From: Actinomycetota bacterium
GTDB taxonomy: Bacteria; Actinomycetota; Acidimicrobiia; Acidimicrobiales; Aldehydirespiratoraceae
NCBI GenBank assembly: GCA_012271125.1
Contig: JAAXHB010000212.1
Span: forward strand, 1-9,016
Direction of reading: 5' to 3'
DNA length: 9,016 nucleotides
Of this stretch, positions 6,503 to 9,016 are shown piece after piece. Each line of letters begins with the position of its first letter. Position 1 is the stretch's first letter. The notes under the pieces are model-generated. The model did no database searches. It was given only the letters and a program-made list of their open reading frames with translations, and was not told where the DNA came from. The translations under genes and the position numbers were made by a program.

Positions 6503-7948
6503 GTGGGGCAATATGTTGATGCTTGGTGGCCGCCGGTAGCTGGTGCCCAAACTAGGGCCGAGCGACTAGGTGGTTCTTACCGTATATACGTTCCACATCC
6601 AATAGCCGGATGGAACCCGGCACTGCCATCCGCCTGGGTTCAACGGCTCGCGGAGGCAGAAGATCAGTGTCGCATTACAGCGGCAAGGCTCGAATCGGTG
6701 CCGCAGTCTCGCCTTTTCTTTTGGGCCGAATCCTTGGGCTCATCACGAATTGAAGACATCGGACCCATTAGTCCACAACGAGTTGGGCGGGCACGCATTG
6801 CTTTGCGGGAGGGTGCTGATGTGGGGTTTGATGATAAGGCTGAGCAGGTGCTTGGAAACTTGGAGGCTGTGGAGCTAGTGATTGGCCGGCTTAAAGATCA
6901 GCTCAATCTCGCATCTTTTCTAGATGCTCACCGAACGTTGATGCAAGCAGATACCCCAGAGTTCGGGGGAGTTATTCGCAGAGAACAGAACTGGATCGGC
7001 GGCGGTGAAAAAACTCCATTCAAAGCTGCGTTTGTGCCACCTAATCATGAGGTCGTGCCCAAGCTTCTTGATGACGTCTTGAACTATGCAGCAGCGGTTT
7101 CACATCCCAGTGCCATCTTCCAGGCAGCGACAGCGCATGCTCAATTTGAGGTGATTCACCCGTTTCTCGATGGCAATGGTCGGATCGGCAGAGTGCTTTT
7201 GTTGACGGTCTTGTGCCGACGAAACTGCCTTCAAGGGATTGTTCCACCAGTGAGCTTGTACCTGTCAAAACATAAGAACGACTACATCAGGGCCCTCCAG
7301 TCGTTCCAGGAATACGTGGGGCCTCCTGATGACCCTTACAGAGTCGGTGGACTTGAAGCATTGGTGGAGTTACTATGCGCTGCGTTGATCGCAGCATGTC
7401 GATGCGCAGAACGTTATGCAGATGCTGTTGAGTCGCTACAAGAACACTGGCGTATGCAGCTGGGCGGAGTTCGTGCTAACAGCACCTCGCAGCGTCTGCT
7501 AGAGCTACTGCCTGCGGAGCCGGTCATAACAGCGCAAGTTGCCGAGCACTTAACTGGTTCGTCCAGGCGACGGGTCGACAGTGCTATTGCCCGTCTGGTC
7601 TCAAGCAAAGTGCTAACGCGTCGTCGTTTGAGCGGGAATGCGCATTGTTATGAAGCTCATGACATCTTTGAAATGTTTCAACTATTGGATCGTCACATTG
7701 ATGAACCTGAAGTGTTTGATCAGGCTTTAACTGACCTAAATGAAAAAACCAGGCAGGGTCCTGATCAGCGGGAAAATATGCGTGCTCCTCTTGCCTATAG
7801 CTCTGGCATTTCGGTTGCCTTGACCAGCAATGCACAAAAGCGATGCCCCAAATTGGTGAAGTCCACAGGGCAAAAATGCGAGCTCAAGGAGGGGCACCTT
7901 GGCTACTGCCGATCTTTGCCCAAAGGGCGAGCGGTCGATTTGGGCTGA
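6503..7948 (+). CDS. Fic-domain protein 2 (probable AMP-transferase) with Fic_N, wHTH-like region and C-terminal Cys/His tail
   Basis: This 481-residue paralogue of the preceding Fic protein has the same layout but has diverged clearly. It has Fic_N-like sequence (YRIYVPHPIAGWNPAL, 26-41), an inhibitory-helix motif S80-SRI-E84-D85 and a flap region (REQNWIGGG, 160-168). The complete catalytic loop HPFLDGNGRIGR (219-230) has His219. A winged-helix-like region spans ~330-400 (VITAQVAEHLTGSSRRRVDSAI). At the end is C448-x10-C459-x5-H465-x3-C469, with spacing identical to the Fic1 tail. The inhibitory motif normally ends Glu-Gly or Glu-Asn. Here it is Glu-Asp, which may change how tightly activity is held in check. 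GTG 6503 is the first possible start, because an in-frame stop (TAG 6491) lies just upstream. The N-terminus then aligns with Fic1 (AWWPP against RFWDLP). It is probably expressed from its own regulated promoter rather than by read-through alone. Confidence 0.93.
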   Translation: MGQYVDAWWPPVAGAQTRAERLGGSYRIYVPHPIAGWNPALPSAWVQRLAEAEDQCRITAARLESVPQSRLFFWAESLGSSRIEDIGPISPQRVGRARIALREGADVGFDDKAEQVLGNLEAVELVIGRLKDQLNLASFLDAHRTLMQADTPEFGGVIRREQNWIGGGEKTPFKAAFVPPNHEVVPKLLDDVLNYAAAVSHPSAIFQAATAHAQFEVIHPFLDGNGRIGRVLLLTVLCRRNCLQGIVPPVSLYLSKHKNDYIRALQSFQEYVGPPDDPYRVGGLEALVELLCAALIAACRCAERYADAVESLQEHWRMQLGGVRANSTSQRLLELLPAEPVITAQVAEHLTGSSRRRVDSAIARLVSSKVLTRRRLSGNAHCYEAHDIFEMFQLLDRHIDEPEVFDQALTDLNEKTRQGPDQRENMRAPLAYSSGISVALTSNAQKRCPKLVKSTGQKCELKEGHLGYCRSLPKGRAVDLG

Positions 7949-7962
7949 GATAGAGAGGGGCG

Positions 7963-7988
7963 GGCATGGCCTAGGCAACAGGCGTGCC
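7963..7988 (+). terminator. Hairpin after the second Fic gene
   Basis: GGCATGGCCT (7963-7972) pairs with AGGCGTGCC (7980-7988) as nine base pairs, including one T-G wobble and one bulged G, around a seven-base loop. It lies 14 bases past the stop codon and has no T-run. It is a candidate terminator separating the Fic pair from the downstream restriction-modification gene. Confidence 0.45.
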
Positions 7989-8106
7989 ATATGACTACCC
8001 CCAGAATCCACAAACAAGGCTGTGATGGGTCTTGGCATTGGTAAGTGCGCCTTGGTGGACTACGGTGTTACGGTCACAGACCAGGTAATAACTGGAGTGC
8101 TTAGGC

Positions 8107-8841
8107 ATGACCACTACATCCGATACAGAGCAGTTGCGTAAGTGTCTTCGTGCCCAACTAAGAAAGTTAGGTGGCGCGGGGCCGTTGTGTGTTTCATTGA
8201 ACCGTAACGGGCAAGTCAAGTATGACGAATCCATAGCTAGGGGGCGCGGGACGGATATGAATCCCAACCCAGAAGAATTTGCTAGAGCACTTCTAGTGCT
8301 ACATGTCGTCTACGACCTTGAATACCCAGCCGAGAGGATTTCTCTAGAGCACCAGGTTGCTGCTCGTGCTGGCCGGTCCAAGTCCGGTCCAAAGTGGGTG
8401 GATATTGCCTTAGAGAGCGAATCGGGTGAGGTGTGGGCACTCATTGAGGCAAAATCTCCTGGTCAATTTGATGTTGAGCGAGACAATGCTTGGGAAGGTC
8501 AGCTATTTGGACTTTCTCGGTTCTTGACACCACAACCACAGTGCCTTGCTTTGGCAACTTGGGATATTGATGCTAACACAGCTCGTTTAGAAGTGGCCAA
8601 TACTCAGGAGTATGATCAGTATAGCGACTGGCATAGTGAAGGGGAGCCAACTACAACTTCTATCCCTTCTGGATATGGGAAGCCATGCCAACCTGTTTTT
8701 GTTAATGGTGGTACAGGCGAATTTGAAGCTCAACTAAGAGAAGATGTCTCAAGTCAGGAGCTTGTGCGGCTACAGGACCAGATCCACACAATACTCTGGG
8801 GGGGGGGGCTTCAGAGGACAGCGATATATTTCACTTACTAA
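8107..8841 (+). CDS. N-terminal HsdR_N-type PD-(D/E)XK nuclease half of a fused restriction-modification protein (frame broken at a G11 run)
   Basis: As read here the frame gives 244 residues. Residues ~55-140 match the HsdR_N-type restriction nuclease domain: ARALLVLHVVYDLEYPAERI (59-78), L80-E81 and V98-D99-I100. These are followed by LIEAKSP (112-118) and W129-EGQLFGL. D99, E114 and K116 form the PD-(D/E)XK signature. Residues ~215-234 (LVRLQDQIHTILWGGG) are the beginning of the N-terminal helical region of type I-like N6-adenine methyltransferases. At that point a run of eleven G residues shifts the frame and the protein ends after ten unrelated residues. The rest of the methyltransferase follows in another frame. 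The intact protein would be a nuclease-methyltransferase fusion of the type IIG/BcgI-like kind, normally working with a specificity subunit. ATG 8107 is supported by GGAG (8094-8097) nine bases upstream. The Fic genes lie upstream. Confidence 0.85.
   Translation: MTTTSDTEQLRKCLRAQLRKLGGAGPLCVSLNRNGQVKYDESIARGRGTDMNPNPEEFARALLVLHVVYDLEYPAERISLEHQVAARAGRSKSGPKWVDIALESESGEVWALIEAKSPGQFDVERDNAWEGQLFGLSRFLTPQPQCLALATWDIDANTARLEVANTQEYDQYSDWHSEGEPTTTSIPSGYGKPCQPVFVNGGTGEFEAQLREDVSSQELVRLQDQIHTILWGGGLQRTAIYFTY
8798..8808 (+). repeat. Homopolymer of eleven G at the nuclease/methyltransferase junction
   Basis: The run follows CTCT and encodes the end of Trp231 plus Gly residues of a motif conserved in HsdM-like proteins (LWGGG). 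With 11 G the upstream frame ends at 8841. With 9 or 12 G it would continue without a stop into the downstream methyltransferase sequence. Homopolymers of this length are prone to slippage during replication, and also to sequencing error. Confidence 0.9.
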
Positions 8842-9016
8842 CACGGCTAATCCTCGCGAAAATCCACGATGAAAAATCGACCCCGAGAGGCGAGCAATAC
8901 AAATTTCAACTTTTTGAAAACGAATCAATATCGAAGTGTTTAGAGCGACTTGATCATCTGTACCAAGATGCTGCGACCGCTAGATTGCGGTCAACCACCA
9001 ATTTAAAACTTCATGA
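8808..9016 (+). pseudogene. Out-of-frame continuation: start of N6-adenine DNA methyltransferase, runs off the window
   Basis: From GCT at 8808 there is no stop codon to the window end in the frame that begins SEDSDIFHLL. The translation continues TRLILAKIHDEKSTPRGEQY and then KFQLFENESISKCLERLDHL. This matches the N-terminal helical domain of HsdM-like N6-adenine methyltransferases, where LWGGG is followed by a short acidic stretch, an IF-x2-L helix and LILAKI-x-DE. The segment has no sensible start of its own, so it is the displaced second part of the gene at 8107. The catalytic NPPY/NPPF motif must lie beyond 9016. The TGA at 9014-9016 is in another frame and does not end this gene. It is listed as broken only because of the G11 frame. 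It may be functional in cells carrying 9 or 12 G. Confidence 0.8.

Noticed and set aside
8025..8141. 38-codon + strand frame starting MGLGIGKCALVDYG in the Fic2-RM spacer.
   Set aside because: It has no Shine-Dalgarno site and no recognised similarity, and it runs into the next gene in another frame. The 158-base spacer otherwise shows only the hairpin at 7963-7988 and the ribosome site at 8094-8097.
7995..8267. 90-codon reading frame on the - strand covering the start of the restriction-modification gene.
   Set aside because: It overlaps strongly conserved + strand coding sequence, has no recognisable domain and no clear ribosome site.
9014..9016. TGA at the very end of the window as the stop of the last gene.
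   Set aside because: It is not in the frame of the methyltransferase continuation, which reads CTT CAT GA and remains open at the window edge.

Overview
The window looks like a chromosomal segment of an actinobacterium (Actinomycetota) of moderate G+C. The reasons are GTG starts, the gene order [GlmS-like protein]-acpS-nnrD-alr, hairpin terminators without T-runs, and starts that look leaderless. I cannot name a genus from the sequence alone. No tRNA, rRNA, CRISPR array, insertion sequence or integrase was seen.

Region 1 (1-3800) is a housekeeping operon on the + strand. It holds the end of a protein resembling the C-terminal part of large GlmS-related sugar-phosphate proteins, then an unusual fusion of holo-ACP synthase (AcpS) with NAD(P)H-hydrate dehydratase (NnrD), then alanine racemase (alr). 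The fusion and alr overlap by one base (TAATG). Both enzymes carry low-complexity repeat-like inserts. A 120-base C-rich, almost G-free spacer follows (3801-3925) and is a good candidate for Rho loading.

Region 2 (3946-4749) is a single AIM24/TIGR00266 family gene with a probable leaderless start and a hairpin directly after its stop codon.

Region 3 (4750-9016) looks accessory. It has two divergent Fic-domain proteins in tandem (4919-6367 and 6503-7948). Each has Fic_N, an N-terminal inhibitory motif, a canonical Fic catalytic loop, a winged-helix-like region and a C-terminal Cys/His tail with identical spacing (C-x10-C-x5-H-x3-[C/H]). Each is preceded by a different symmetric operator-like element. 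Before the second gene the element is a three-copy array at 30-31 bp spacing that overlaps a likely promoter. Next comes a restriction-modification gene (8107 to beyond the window end). It has an HsdR_N-type PD-(D/E)XK domain followed by the start of an N6-adenine methyltransferase. The two halves lie in different frames, separated by a run of eleven G residues at a conserved Trp-Gly-Gly motif. This suggests a phase-variable switch, or else a homopolymer sequencing error.

The most interesting part is 4750-9016: a self-regulated pair of probable AMP-transferases with a shared zinc-knuckle-like tail, next to a possibly phase-variable fused nuclease-methyltransferase. Whether the three genes form one system is inference.
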